Assembly (NCBI GenBank): GCA_017648805.1
Contig: JAGCIC010000128.1
Location: forward strand, 1-6,287
Length of the DNA: 6,287 nucleotides
Direction: 5' to 3'
Origin: Clostridia bacterium
GTDB taxonomy: Bacteria; Bacillota_A; Clostridia; Christensenellales; Aristaeellaceae
The position numbers were made by a program, and so were the translations under genes. Below are positions 1 to 5,175 of this stretch, one piece after another. The notes below the pieces were generated by a model. That model was given only the letters and a program-made list of their open reading frames with translations. It was not told the origin of the DNA and searched no databases. How positions within the stretch are numbered: the stretch's first letter is position 1; every line of letters starts with the position of its first letter.

Positions 1-12
1 AGCTAATGGCTA
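1..12. repeat. AGCT heptads at the ybeY stop codon (cut by the window edge)
   Basis: Read on the minus strand, TAGCCAT is followed by TAGCT, so the TAG stop of ybeY is in register with the 7-bp period. Only about one and a half units are visible before the window ends. Confidence 0.4.
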
Positions 13-498
13 TTCGTCTCCCATGATCTCCTTTTCCATCTTTCGCATCGCCTGTTTGTCCCCGTCCGCCATATGGTCGTAGCCCATCAGGTGAAGCAGC
101 GAGTGCACGCACAGGTAGCACACCTCCCGCATCAGGCTGTGGCCGTACTCCTCCGCCTGCTCCTTCGCGCGGGAGACGTTGAGCACTATGTCGCCCAGAA
201 ACGGCGCGTCAAAGGCGGGGTCGTAGGCGGAAACAAGCAGTTCGGGCGCACCAAGCGCCGTGTTGCGGGGCGTAAAGGGCACCAGGGGGAAGGACAGCAC
301 GTCCGTCTCCCGGTCCGTGGAGCGAAACTCCCGGTTCAGCCGGCGGATCTCCTCCTCGTCCACAGCGGACAGGCACGCCGCCGCGCGGGGAACGCGGTTA
401 AGCTCCAGCGCCCGGGCGAGATACGCTTTTATTCGGTTTTCGCACCCTTCGGGCAGCAGCCCCGCAGGGTCGTTGAGTTCAAGGATTATTTCTGCCAT
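10..498 (-). CDS. ybeY: YbeY, endoribonuclease for rRNA maturation and ribosome quality control
   Basis: The 162-residue product is the usual length for YbeY, a zinc-dependent cytoplasmic endoribonuclease needed for 16S rRNA 3'-end processing and 70S quality control. The signature HSLLHLMGYDH lies at residues 132-142 and supplies the three zinc-binding histidines H132, H136 and H142. The family's central block LNREFRSTDRETDVLSFP (about residues 54-71) and GDIVLNV (102-108) are intact. The chosen ATG gives the normal short N-terminus (MAEIILEL), but the Shine-Dalgarno match is poor: only TAAGG within a few bases of the start. In many Bacillota ybeY sits near phoH, cdd or era. Here its upstream neighbour is a CDP-glycerol transferase 59 bp away, and what lies downstream is outside the window. 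The TAG stop is directly followed, in the reading direction, by an AGCT heptad repeat. Confidence 0.97.
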   Translation of the reverse strand: MAEIILELNDPAGLLPEGCENRIKAYLARALELNRVPRAAACLSAVDEEEIRRLNREFRSTDRETDVLSFPLVPFTPRNTALGAPELLVSAYDPAFDAPFLGDIVLNVSRAKEQAEEYGHSLMREVCYLCVHSLLHLMGYDHMADGDKQAMRKMEKEIMGDE

Positions 499-514
499 TG
501 CCTTACAGTCATCT

Positions 515-557
515 GCGGCGTCTGCCGCCTCTTCGGGGAGCTTTTAGCTGACTCCGT
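515..557. repeat. GC hairpin and short AGCT heptads between ybeY and the CDP-glycerol transferase gene
   Basis: GCGGC-GTCT-GCCGC at 515-528 is a 5-bp hairpin with a 4-nt loop. AGCT follows at 539 and 546, seven bases apart, and the register runs on to the neighbouring TAG stop (558-560). This is a small version of the array-plus-hairpin element seen elsewhere and occupies most of the 59-bp gap. Confidence 0.5.
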
Positions 558-1715
558 CTAATTCATTTTGGTCACAGCGGCTATGCGGTCGCACACATAT
601 TCAGTGGCGCGGCCCGTCTCGCAGGAACCCAGCTTTTCGTGGTGGGCGCGGCAGGCGGCCTCGTATGCGGCCTGATCGAAGGAGGCGATGTTGGCTTTGA
701 GCTCGTCCATGTTTTCCGCCAGGGGATAGGGCCAGGTGCGGATGTCGGAATAGAACTCGTATTTTTTCAGATATTCCTTAAGGTCGGTGCAGTACAGGAA
801 GGTGGGGGTGAAGGTGAGCGACGCGTCCCAGATGCAGGAGGAATAGTCCGTGATCAGGCAGCCGCACACGAGCAGCAGCTCCTGCATGTCGGGGTACAGG
901 GTCAGGTCCAGCGCGCCCTCGGCGGCTTTGGTCTGGTCCAGATACATGGTCACGTGGTGGGAACGGTAGCCCATCACCCATTCGCCGCCGAAGCGCTCAC
1001 CCAGCGCCTTTACGGTCTCCTCATAGTTCGGCATGTTGTAGTGCACCACCCAGTCCTTCTGCCAGGTGGGGGCGTACAGGCACAGCTTCTGCCCGGGCTT
1101 AAGGCCGATCTTTTTCCTGATCTCTTCTATTTTATCCTGAGACGGGGGATCGAACAGTATGTCGTTCCTGGGCATGCCCACTTCCATGACCTCGCCCTTG
1201 AAGTTCAGGCTGCCGCGTATGGTCTCCTCGGTGAACGCGCGGGAGGAGGACATGTACAGCTTTATGCCCGCGCGGCGGATCTTGTCGAAGAACTTCTGCT
1301 GTATCTTCTTGTAGGAGCCGCCCCCGTGCCAGGTGTTGATTATAAGCGTGCCCCTCCTGCGGGGAAGGGTGGGCTTGAACAGCGTGTTTGTCACGATCAC
1401 CCGGCTGGTCAGCGCGTAAACGTAATACCTGAAGTTGGAGGAGCCTATCACTTTCACGCCCTCCTCCTTTTCCAGGTCCGGGAACCTTTCCGGGTGGCGG
1501 AAGGACCAGAGTATCTCCAGCCTGTCCCCGTAGCGGCGCCTGAGCTCCCGGCTTATGTACTTGGGATTGCAGGCGTACTGCTTTTCCATGAAGGCGGTGA
1601 ACAGCACCCGGTTGGGCTTTACGGGCAGCAGTTTAAGCGGCTGCAGAAGCAGCCGTATCAGCAGGGATTCGATTATGCGGTACAGGGTCTTGAAATAGCG
1701 GTAGGCTGGTGACAT
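558..1715 (-). CDS. CDP-glycerol:poly(glycerophosphate) glycerophosphotransferase family protein (TagF/TagB-like)
   Basis: The 385-residue product belongs to the CDP-glycerol glycerophosphotransferase family, GT-B-fold enzymes that move glycerol-phosphate (or ribitol-phosphate) from a CDP-activated donor onto teichoic-acid or other surface glycan acceptors at the cytoplasmic membrane. Recognisable family blocks, in order, are NTWHGGG at 127-133 (the QTWHGT block with its catalytic-type histidine H130), GMPRND at 180-185, YAPTW at 214-218, and ITDYSS at 288-293 inside a long DMQELLLVCGCLITDYSS-type block. A basic amphipathic/hydrophobic N-terminus (about residues 5-32) fits peripheral membrane attachment. 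The start is supported by AGAGGA at 1723-1728, seven bases upstream. No other teichoic-acid gene is in the window, so the acceptor and the polymer cannot be named; a capsule or phosphoglycerol-modified glycan is equally possible. The length matches single-domain members. Confidence 0.92.
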   Translation of the reverse strand: MSPAYRYFKTLYRIIESLLIRLLLQPLKLLPVKPNRVLFTAFMEKQYACNPKYISRELRRRYGDRLEILWSFRHPERFPDLEKEEGVKVIGSSNFRYYVYALTSRVIVTNTLFKPTLPRRRGTLIINTWHGGGSYKKIQQKFFDKIRRAGIKLYMSSSRAFTEETIRGSLNFKGEVMEVGMPRNDILFDPPSQDKIEEIRKKIGLKPGQKLCLYAPTWQKDWVVHYNMPNYEETVKALGERFGGEWVMGYRSHHVTMYLDQTKAAEGALDLTLYPDMQELLLVCGCLITDYSSCIWDASLTFTPTFLYCTDLKEYLKKYEFYSDIRTWPYPLAENMDELKANIASFDQAAYEAACRAHHEKLGSCETGRATEYVCDRIAAVTKMN

Positions 1716-1722
1716 GGCGGTA

Positions 1723-1728
1723 TCCTCT
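1723..1728 (-). promoter_or_regulatory. Ribosome binding site of the CDP-glycerol transferase gene
   Basis: AGAGGA lies seven bases upstream of the ATG at 1715 and supports that start. It is the best Shine-Dalgarno among the four leftward genes. Confidence 0.7.
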
Positions 1729-1743
1729 GTATGATTTTTTTGG

Positions 1744-1785
1744 AGCTGTCAGTTATTAGCTGTTAGCTGTTAGCTTCTGGCTGAT
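1744..1785. repeat. AGCT heptad array, six units
   Basis: Units start at 1744, 1751, 1758, 1765, 1772 and 1779. Four are exact AGCTNNN; those at 1751 (AGTTATT) and 1779 (GGCTGAT) each have one change in the anchor. The array lies about 30 bp upstream of the CDP-glycerol transferase start codon. No convincing promoter was found in this gap. Confidence 0.8.
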
Positions 1786-1789
1786 AGAA

Positions 1790-1805
1790 CGCGCCTGTCG
1801 GCGCG
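1790..1805. repeat. GC-rich hairpin between two heptad arrays
   Basis: CGCGCC (1790-1795) pairs with GGCGCG (1800-1805) over the loop TGTC. On the minus strand TTCTAT follows, so a weak terminator for hypA is possible, but a real T-run is missing. Its position beside a heptad array parallels 5127-5140. Confidence 0.5.
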
Positions 1806-1845
1806 GGGAAATGGGTAAACGGTGAATGCATGTTTTCCTGCGTCA

Positions 1846-1880
1846 GCTTCTGACAGCTGACAGCTGACAGCTATCAGCTA
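1846..1880. repeat. AGCT heptad array running out of the hypA stop codon
   Basis: On the minus strand the stop codon starts the first unit, TAGCTGA, then TAGCTGT and two copies of CAGCTGT follow, then a degenerate CAGAAGC. It is in inverted orientation to the array at 1744-1785, so the two could fold back on each other around the hairpin at 1790-1805. The sequence after the last unit, GCTGACGCA, also follows the array at 6069-6103. Confidence 0.8.
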
Positions 1881-2222
1881 CTCTCCTTCTATCTCCTTTA
1901 TCACGCACTCGCTGCCGCGGAGGAGATAGGTCTCGCCCGAACCGCAGAAGGGGCAGGTGCGCCCGTATTTCACGGTCTCGTACTCTTTTTCGCAGGCGGT
2001 GCAGTAAGTCACGGCTTCCAGCACTTCCGTTTCCAGGCGGCAGCCGTCCATAAGCGGGCTCTTTTTGCAGTACCACTCCCAGCAGTCTGCCATAAGGTCG
2101 TTTATAACGCCGCTCACCTCGCCCACGCCGAGCTTGACGCGGCTCAAGCGGGACATGCCGTTTTCCGCGGCGATGTCCGATACGGAATTTATCACGTGTT
2201 TGACTATCCCGAGTTCGTGCAT
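1878..2222 (-). CDS. hypA: HypA, hydrogenase maturation nickel metallochaperone
   Basis: The 114-residue product matches the size and layout of HypA, which delivers nickel to the large subunit of [NiFe]-hydrogenase together with HypB (and to urease in some bacteria). The N-terminal MHE, with the nickel-ligand His2, is present. The zinc site is formed by two CxxC pairs at C74/C77 and C90/C93, the normal spacing. The C-terminal tail (IKEIEGE) is also family-like, so the gene appears complete. The ATG must be the true start because His2 is essential, although the upstream Shine-Dalgarno is weak and distant (GAGG about 16 bases away). It follows the LRR gene by 22 bp and could be co-transcribed with it. 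HypB or other hyp genes, the usual neighbours, are absent from the window. The TAG stop is part of an AGCT heptad array. Confidence 0.95.
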   Translation of the reverse strand: MHELGIVKHVINSVSDIAAENGMSRLSRVKLGVGEVSGVINDLMADCWEWYCKKSPLMDGCRLETEVLEAVTYCTACEKEYETVKYGRTCPFCGSGETYLLRGSECVIKEIEGE

Positions 2223-2244
2223 GTCAAAAAACCCGGTCCTCAGG

Positions 2245-3480
2245 TCAGTCGGGATACCGACAGTTCAGGCCGTTGTCACGGCAGTACTGTTCGGCGTAAG
2301 AACCCTTTTCCACGGTCATCACGAAGTCTTCGGCGCACTGGTCGAACGCAGCCTCATCGATCTCGGTCACGCCGGCGGGGACGGCCGCGCTTTTCAGACT
2401 GACGCAGTTCCAGAACGCCCCGTAGTCTATGTTCGTCACGCTGCCGGGAATGACGACGCCCGTCAGGCACGCGCAGTCGGAGAACGCCCCGAAGCCTATG
2501 CGCGTCACGCCCTCCCGGATGGTCACGTCCGTCAGGCCCGCGCAGCCGGAGAACGCCATTTGATCTATGTATTCCACGCCGCCGGGCACGGTCACGCCCG
2601 TCAGGCCCGCGCAGCCGTAAAACGCGCCAAATCCTATCTTGGTCACGCTGTCCGGGATGGCGGCGTCCGTCAGAGCCGCGCAGTCGTAGAACGCGTCGTC
2701 GCCTATCTCGGTCAGCCCCTCGGGCAGGACCGCGCCCGTAACGCCCGCGCAGGAGATGAACGCGGCCTCGCCTATGATCTTTACGCCGTCGGGTACGGTG
2801 AACGTGCCCTGATACGTGCCGGGGACGCTCAACAGGCGCGCGTCCGCCTTTGAGTACAGCGCGCCGTCTGCCGTCTCGAAAAGCGCGCAGGAGGGCGGCA
2901 CGCTTATCTCTTTCAGCGCGGGGCAGTTAGCGAAGGGATTCGCGCCGATCTCCGCGATGCTTGCGGGGAGGGTCACGCCCGTAAACGCGGCGCAGCCCCG
3001 AAACGCGTAGGGACCTATTTCCGAGAGGCCCTCGGGGAAGGTCACGTCCGCAAGCGCGGCGCAGCCCAGAAACGCGCCCTCGCCCAGGCGCTTTAAGCCG
3101 GAGGGGAGGGTCACGCCCGCAAGCGCGGCGCAGTGTCCAAACGCGTAGGAGCCTATATCCGTGATGCTCTCGGGGAAGGTGACATTTGTCAGGTCGGGGC
3201 AGCCGTAAAACGCCCCATCGCCTATCGCGGTCACGCCCTCGGGGATGGTCACGCTCTTAAGGCCGCTCAAGTACTCGAACGCGCTGAAGCCTATGCTCGT
3301 GATCGTGTATCCGTACACCCTGGAAGGGATCTCGAGCTCGGAAGCGGAGCCGTAATACTTCACAATCTCCGCGGTTTTGGCGGTGAGCAGGACGAGTTCC
3401 CAGTCTTCGCCCGCCTCCGCCGGCGCGGACACGCCCGAAATAAGCGCCAGTATCAGCATGAGCGCGAAAAGTTTTTTCAT
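2245..3480 (-). CDS. Secreted BspA-type leucine-rich repeat protein (LRR_5 family)
   Basis: The 411-residue product starts with a signal peptide: MKK, then a hydrophobic core, with probable cleavage after AEA at residue 23. The mature part is almost entirely BspA/TpLRR-type repeats of exactly 23 residues, unit roughly LTxVTxPxGVTxIGxxAFxGCAx. The AF phenylalanine recurs at 68, 91, 114, 137, 160 and 183, then at 241, 264, 287, 310, 333, 356 and 379, giving 13 repeats. The break at about 184-240 holds the family's common interruption (FETADGALYS..LLSVP). Most repeats carry a Cys three residues after the Phe, forming a cysteine ladder. The C-terminus (SYAEQYCRDNGL) is the standard cap. There is no LPXTG motif or membrane anchor, so it is probably released or held non-covalently. 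Such proteins are typical of gut and oral anaerobes and often act in adhesion or protein binding; the partner is unknown. The start follows AGGGGG by about ten bases. Confidence 0.95.
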   Translation of the reverse strand: MKKLFALMLILALISGVSAPAEAGEDWELVLLTAKTAEIVKYYGSASELEIPSRVYGYTITSIGFSAFEYLSGLKSVTIPEGVTAIGDGAFYGCPDLTNVTFPESITDIGSYAFGHCAALAGVTLPSGLKRLGEGAFLGCAALADVTFPEGLSEIGPYAFRGCAAFTGVTLPASIAEIGANPFANCPALKEISVPPSCALFETADGALYSKADARLLSVPGTYQGTFTVPDGVKIIGEAAFISCAGVTGAVLPEGLTEIGDDAFYDCAALTDAAIPDSVTKIGFGAFYGCAGLTGVTVPGGVEYIDQMAFSGCAGLTDVTIREGVTRIGFGAFSDCACLTGVVIPGSVTNIDYGAFWNCVSLKSAAVPAGVTEIDEAAFDQCAEDFVMTVEKGSYAEQYCRDNGLNCRYPD

Positions 3481-3534
3481 GATATTTTCCCCCTGTATTA
3501 TTTGCTTCCCGAAAACCCCGTTTTTCTATCCGCA

Positions 3535-3554
3535 GCGGCGGCAGACGCCGCCGC
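3535..3554. repeat. GC-rich perfect hairpin (8-bp stem, AGAC loop)
   Basis: GCGGCGGC at 3535-3542 and GCCGCCGC at 3547-3554 flank the loop AGAC. The same kind of hairpin, with a shorter GCGGC stem and the loop read as GTCT on the plus strand, occurs at 515-528. No T-run follows on either strand, so it is not an obvious intrinsic terminator. It lies 55 bp upstream of the LRR start codon. Confidence 0.6.
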
Positions 3555-3561
3555 GTCCGCG

Positions 3562-3589
3562 GTCATCAGTCAAAAGTCGTTGGTCGTCG
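3562..3589. repeat. 7-bp phased array, GTC-anchored variant
   Basis: GTC recurs at 3562, 3569, 3576 and 3583, exactly every seven bases, with four variable bases between. The period matches the AGCT arrays elsewhere in the window but the anchor differs. It directly follows a GC hairpin (3535-3554), as in the other arrays, and is followed by a small CGCC-ATAA-GGCG hairpin at 3588-3599. Confidence 0.5.
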
Positions 3590-3623
3590 CCATAAGGCGG
3601 CAAAGATTGTTGCTTCCGCAGAA

Positions 3624-3655
3624 GCGTCATCGCGAAGACGCGAACAGGAGTGAAT
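3624..3655 (+). repeat. Leader block of the hairpin repeat, copy 1
   Basis: This 32-bp block begins GCGTCATCGCGAA and ends GGAGTGAAT. It is repeated at 6155-6186 in the same orientation, 28 of 32 positions being identical by eye. In both places it runs straight into an RGT-loop hairpin, so it appears to be the conserved left edge of a dispersed element. Confidence 0.6.
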
Positions 3656-3770
3656 GGAAGCCCGGTGGGCTTCAGAGCCGTAAGCGGTAGTGAATGGAAG
3701 CACAGTGTGCTTCAGAGCCGTGAGCGGTAGTGAATGGAAGCACAGTGTGCTTCCAGAGCCGCGAACGCCA
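3650..3770. repeat. Three tandem 40-bp hairpin repeat units
   Basis: Units start at 3650, 3690 and 3730 (the third has one extra base). Each reads GTGAATGGAAGC, a short hairpin, then CAGAGCCG and a GCGGTA-like joint. The hairpins are at 3657-3673 (stem GAAGCCC, loop GGT), 3697-3713 (stem GAAGCAC, loop AGT) and 3736-3754 (stem GGAAGCAC, loop AGT). Between units 1 and 2 the stem differs by paired changes that keep it fully base-paired. It lies in the noncoding gap between two minus-strand genes. Confidence 0.75.
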
Positions 3771-3796
3771 CATGGGTCGCGAACGCCACATGGGTC
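3761..3796. repeat. Perfect 18-bp tandem duplication
   Basis: GCGAACGCCACATGGGTC occurs at 3761-3778 and again, identical, at 3779-3796. It begins inside the tail of the third 40-bp unit, so it extends the repeat array at its right side. Confidence 0.8.
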
Positions 3797-3797
3797 G

Positions 3798-3815
3798 GAA
3801 ACCCCGCAGGGTTTC
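3798..3815. repeat. Perfect 7-bp hairpin
   Basis: GAAACCC (3798-3804) pairs with GGGTTTC (3809-3815) around the loop CGCA. It is one of a chain of hairpins between 3657 and 3907 and shares the GAA..TTC outer pairs with the 40-bp units. Confidence 0.55.
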
Positions 3816-3832
3816 AGGAAATCCCGTCCCTT

Positions 3833-3869
3833 GATTGCTCCGGGTGTTTGCAAAACATCCGGAGCAATC
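3833..3869. repeat. Long 17-bp hairpin, one wobble
   Basis: The left arm 3833-3849 (GATTGCTCCGGGTGTTT) pairs with 3853-3869 over a 3-nt loop. Sixteen of 17 pairs are Watson-Crick and the remaining one is G-T. It is the second of two hairpins after the DUF5711-like gene in that gene's transcription direction and could act as a back-up terminator or mRNA 3'-end stabiliser, although no T-run follows. Confidence 0.55.
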
Positions 3870-3874
3870 ATAAA

Positions 3875-3907
3875 TGATCGAAATGCGTCGCGGACGCATT
3901 TCGATCA
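3875..3907 (-). terminator. Probable terminator hairpin of the DUF5711-like gene
   Basis: A perfect 15-bp stem (3875-3889 with 3893-3907) and a 3-nt loop sit 7 bp beyond the stop codon at 3915. On the minus strand the stem is followed by TTTAT, a short and weak U-tract. The stem is strong but its base is AT-rich, so termination efficiency is uncertain. It could instead block 3' exonucleases, or be another member of the hairpin chain to its left. Confidence 0.5.
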
Positions 3908-3914
3908 GTCTGCT

Positions 3915-4994
3915 TTACGGAAGCCGTATCAGATATATCGCGCCGCCGGACGTGATGACGGCGGTCTTGTCCGCGGTGATGCCTATCACGTCGTTCACCT
4001 GCATGGGCAGCAGGTAGGTCACCACGTCGCCGGTGCCCAGCGTTGTCACTGCCAGGCGCTCGCGGCTGATGCCGTACACGGTCTGGTCCTTCACCAGCAG
4101 GCGCCGGCACTCCACGGGCATGTGCAGCAGGTACTCGTTGCCGGCGAAGATCGCCCTGGCGTCCCTGACCGCCCCCGTCGGGGAGGAAGGGCAGAACAGC
4201 AGCGTAGGCTCCTCGTTTTCGTCCGCCGCCTCGAGATAGTAGCCGTACAGGTTCACCCGGGCGCTTTTGGTCTCGTTGCCCGTATAGTCGTACATGGCCA
4301 TGTAGCGGGTGCCCACGGCGAGTATGCTGTTGGAGCGGAAAATGACCCTGTAGATCAGCTGCTCCATGTCGTTTATCTGGCCCGTCTCGCGGCGGCCGGG
4401 TTTGTAGGTGGAGATGCGGCACACGGGCTCGCTGCCCGTGGAGTCCAGGGTCATGATCCAGAAGATCTCGCGCCCCTCGAAAAAGCCGCAGTCCATCACC
4501 AGCACTTCGTCAAAGTCCGTGAGCGTGTCCACGGTGTTGCCGTAACGGTCGGTCAGCACCACCTGGGAGGAGTGCTCCGGGCCGATCACCGCTGCGGAGT
4601 ACACGTCGCCCATAACGGCGTACGATACGTCCTGGCTGAGTTGTATGTTGCCCAGGGGCACGCCGGTGTTTATGTCTATGGTGGTCAGGCGGGTGCCGCT
4701 CCACACCGCGAGCCCGCTTTTGTTCACCGAAAAGTTGGACGCCGCGTCCACGCCCGCGTTCCACACGAACTTGCCCTTGGTGTTGACGCAGTGGAGCGAA
4801 CCGCCCTCAAGATAATACACGTGATCCCCCTGCACCTGCACGTCGCTAAGGCTGGACGCGTTCAGGCGGATGGCGCTTCTGAGCGGCACGGACTGGCCGT
4901 TTCTCGCCAGCAGCGCAGCGAAAAACGCCGCCAGGCAGATGAGTATGCTTACCAGCAGCGCGTGGGAGCGGTTGATGCCCCGGGAAAGCTCCAT
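3915..4994 (-). CDS. Membrane-anchored propeller-like protein, probable DUF5711 family
   Basis: The product is 359 residues from the ATG at 4994, chosen because AAGGAGAT sits at an ideal distance and because a longer reading from a TTG at 5057 would put the -35 and -10 boxes inside the coding region. Residues about 11-30 (HALLVSILICLAAFFAALLA) form one transmembrane segment. The rest is probably extracytoplasmic and shows repeated beta-strand pairs of the PQQ/WD-like type, for example DHVYYLEGGSLHCVNTKG near the start and TAVITSGGAIYLIRLP at the end, as in a beta-propeller. There is no catalytic motif, lipobox or sorting signal. The DUF5711 assignment is from memory of such clostridial proteins and not from a search; function is unknown. 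It diverges from the phosphoesterase-like gene over a shared promoter region, so the two may be co-regulated. Confidence 0.85.
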   Translation of the reverse strand: MELSRGINRSHALLVSILICLAAFFAALLARNGQSVPLRSAIRLNASSLSDVQVQGDHVYYLEGGSLHCVNTKGKFVWNAGVDAASNFSVNKSGLAVWSGTRLTTIDINTGVPLGNIQLSQDVSYAVMGDVYSAAVIGPEHSSQVVLTDRYGNTVDTLTDFDEVLVMDCGFFEGREIFWIMTLDSTGSEPVCRISTYKPGRRETGQINDMEQLIYRVIFRSNSILAVGTRYMAMYDYTGNETKSARVNLYGYYLEAADENEEPTLLFCPSSPTGAVRDARAIFAGNEYLLHMPVECRRLLVKDQTVYGISRERLAVTTLGTGDVVTYLLPMQVNDVIGITADKTAVITSGGAIYLIRLP

Positions 4995-5000
4995 GGGGAA

Positions 5001-5008
5001 ATCTCCTT
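5001..5008 (-). promoter_or_regulatory. Strong ribosome binding site of the DUF5711-like gene
   Basis: AAGGAGAT, with AAGGAG ending eight bases before the ATG at 4994, fixes that start. The more upstream in-frame TTG at 5057 has no such site. Confidence 0.85.
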
Positions 5009-5028
5009 CAGAAAAAAGTTTACCCTTT

Positions 5029-5057
5029 ATTATACCGCAAAAAAAGCATATGTTCAA
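5029..5057 (-). promoter_or_regulatory. Sigma-A type promoter for the DUF5711-like gene
   Basis: On the minus strand, TTGAAC (5052-5057) is followed by exactly 17 bases and then a perfect TATAAT (5029-5034). Transcription would start near 5022, giving a leader of about 28 bases that carries the AAGGAGAT site. It is the best promoter in the window. Confidence 0.85.
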
Positions 5058-5064
5058 GGTCTAT

Positions 5065-5093
5065 TTGATTTTGCGGGAGGGATGGGGTATAAT
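5065..5093 (+). promoter_or_regulatory. Sigma-A type promoter for the phosphoesterase-like gene
   Basis: TTGATT (5065-5070), a 17-base spacer and a perfect TATAAT (5088-5093) read rightward. Its -35 box is only 7 bp from the -35 box of the leftward promoter, so one regulator bound there could affect both genes. The predicted transcript starts near 5100, inside an AGCT heptad array. Confidence 0.75.
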
Positions 5094-5175
5094 AGCTGTT
5101 AGCTGTCAGCTGACAGCTAAACTCCCGCGCCCGCAGGCGCAGTCTAAAAGCTAAGAGCTAAGAGCTAAAAGCTAA
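5094..5175. repeat. Two AGCT heptad arrays around a GC hairpin, filling the 5' leader of the phosphoesterase-like gene
   Basis: AGCT recurs at 5094, 5101, 5108 and 5115. Within this, 5101-5118 is a perfect 18-bp palindrome (AGCTGTCAGCTGACAGCT). A hairpin GCGCC-CGCA-GGCGC follows at 5127-5140. A second run then has AGCT at 5149, 5156, 5163 and 5170, with purine-rich spacers (TAA, AAG). Everything from the -10 box to six bases before the start codon belongs to this element, and no normal Shine-Dalgarno is present; GAG within the repeats is the only candidate. Confidence 0.8.

Noticed and set aside
639..1712. Long plus-strand open frame (357 codons) opposite the CDP-glycerol transferase gene
   Set aside because: It lies antisense to a gene with clear family motifs. 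Its translation has low-complexity composition rich in G, V, H and Q with no recognisable motif, as expected from a shadow frame in GC-rich DNA.
1716..1843. Promoter for the CDP-glycerol transferase gene using CTGACA as -35
   Set aside because: The nearest -10-like sequence (CATACA) is only 13 bases away and poor; the CTGACA is just part of a heptad unit.
2065..2853. Plus-strand open frame with periodic 'GHA..RQARA' segments opposite the LRR gene
   Set aside because: The periodicity is only the reverse-strand image of the 69-bp LRR repeat; no start signal or family match.
3481..3534. Promoter for the LRR gene (AATAAT-like -10 near 3500)
   Set aside because: An AT-rich -10-like hexamer exists, but no -35 match lies at 16-18 bases, so it cannot be supported.
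3650..3796. CRISPR array
   Set aside because: The 40-bp units are contiguous with no unique spacers between them, each carries its own internal hairpin, and no cas gene is nearby.
3541..3907. Insertion sequence or MITE with terminal inverted repeats
   Set aside because: Many hairpins are present, but I found no pair of long terminal inverted repeats enclosing the whole region, no target-site duplication and no transposase remnant.
4994..5057. N-terminal extension of the DUF5711-like protein from a TTG at 5057
   Set aside because: The TTG is the start of the -35 box and the extension covers the -10 box; the strong AAGGAGAT is placed for the ATG at 4994.
3690..5102. Plus-strand open frame of 470 codons spanning the intergenic repeats and the DUF5711-like gene
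   Set aside because: It begins in the 40-bp repeat array, runs antisense through a gene with a promoter, strong ribosome binding site and membrane segment, and ends in a promoter region. The His/Val/Gly-rich translation is typical of a shadow.
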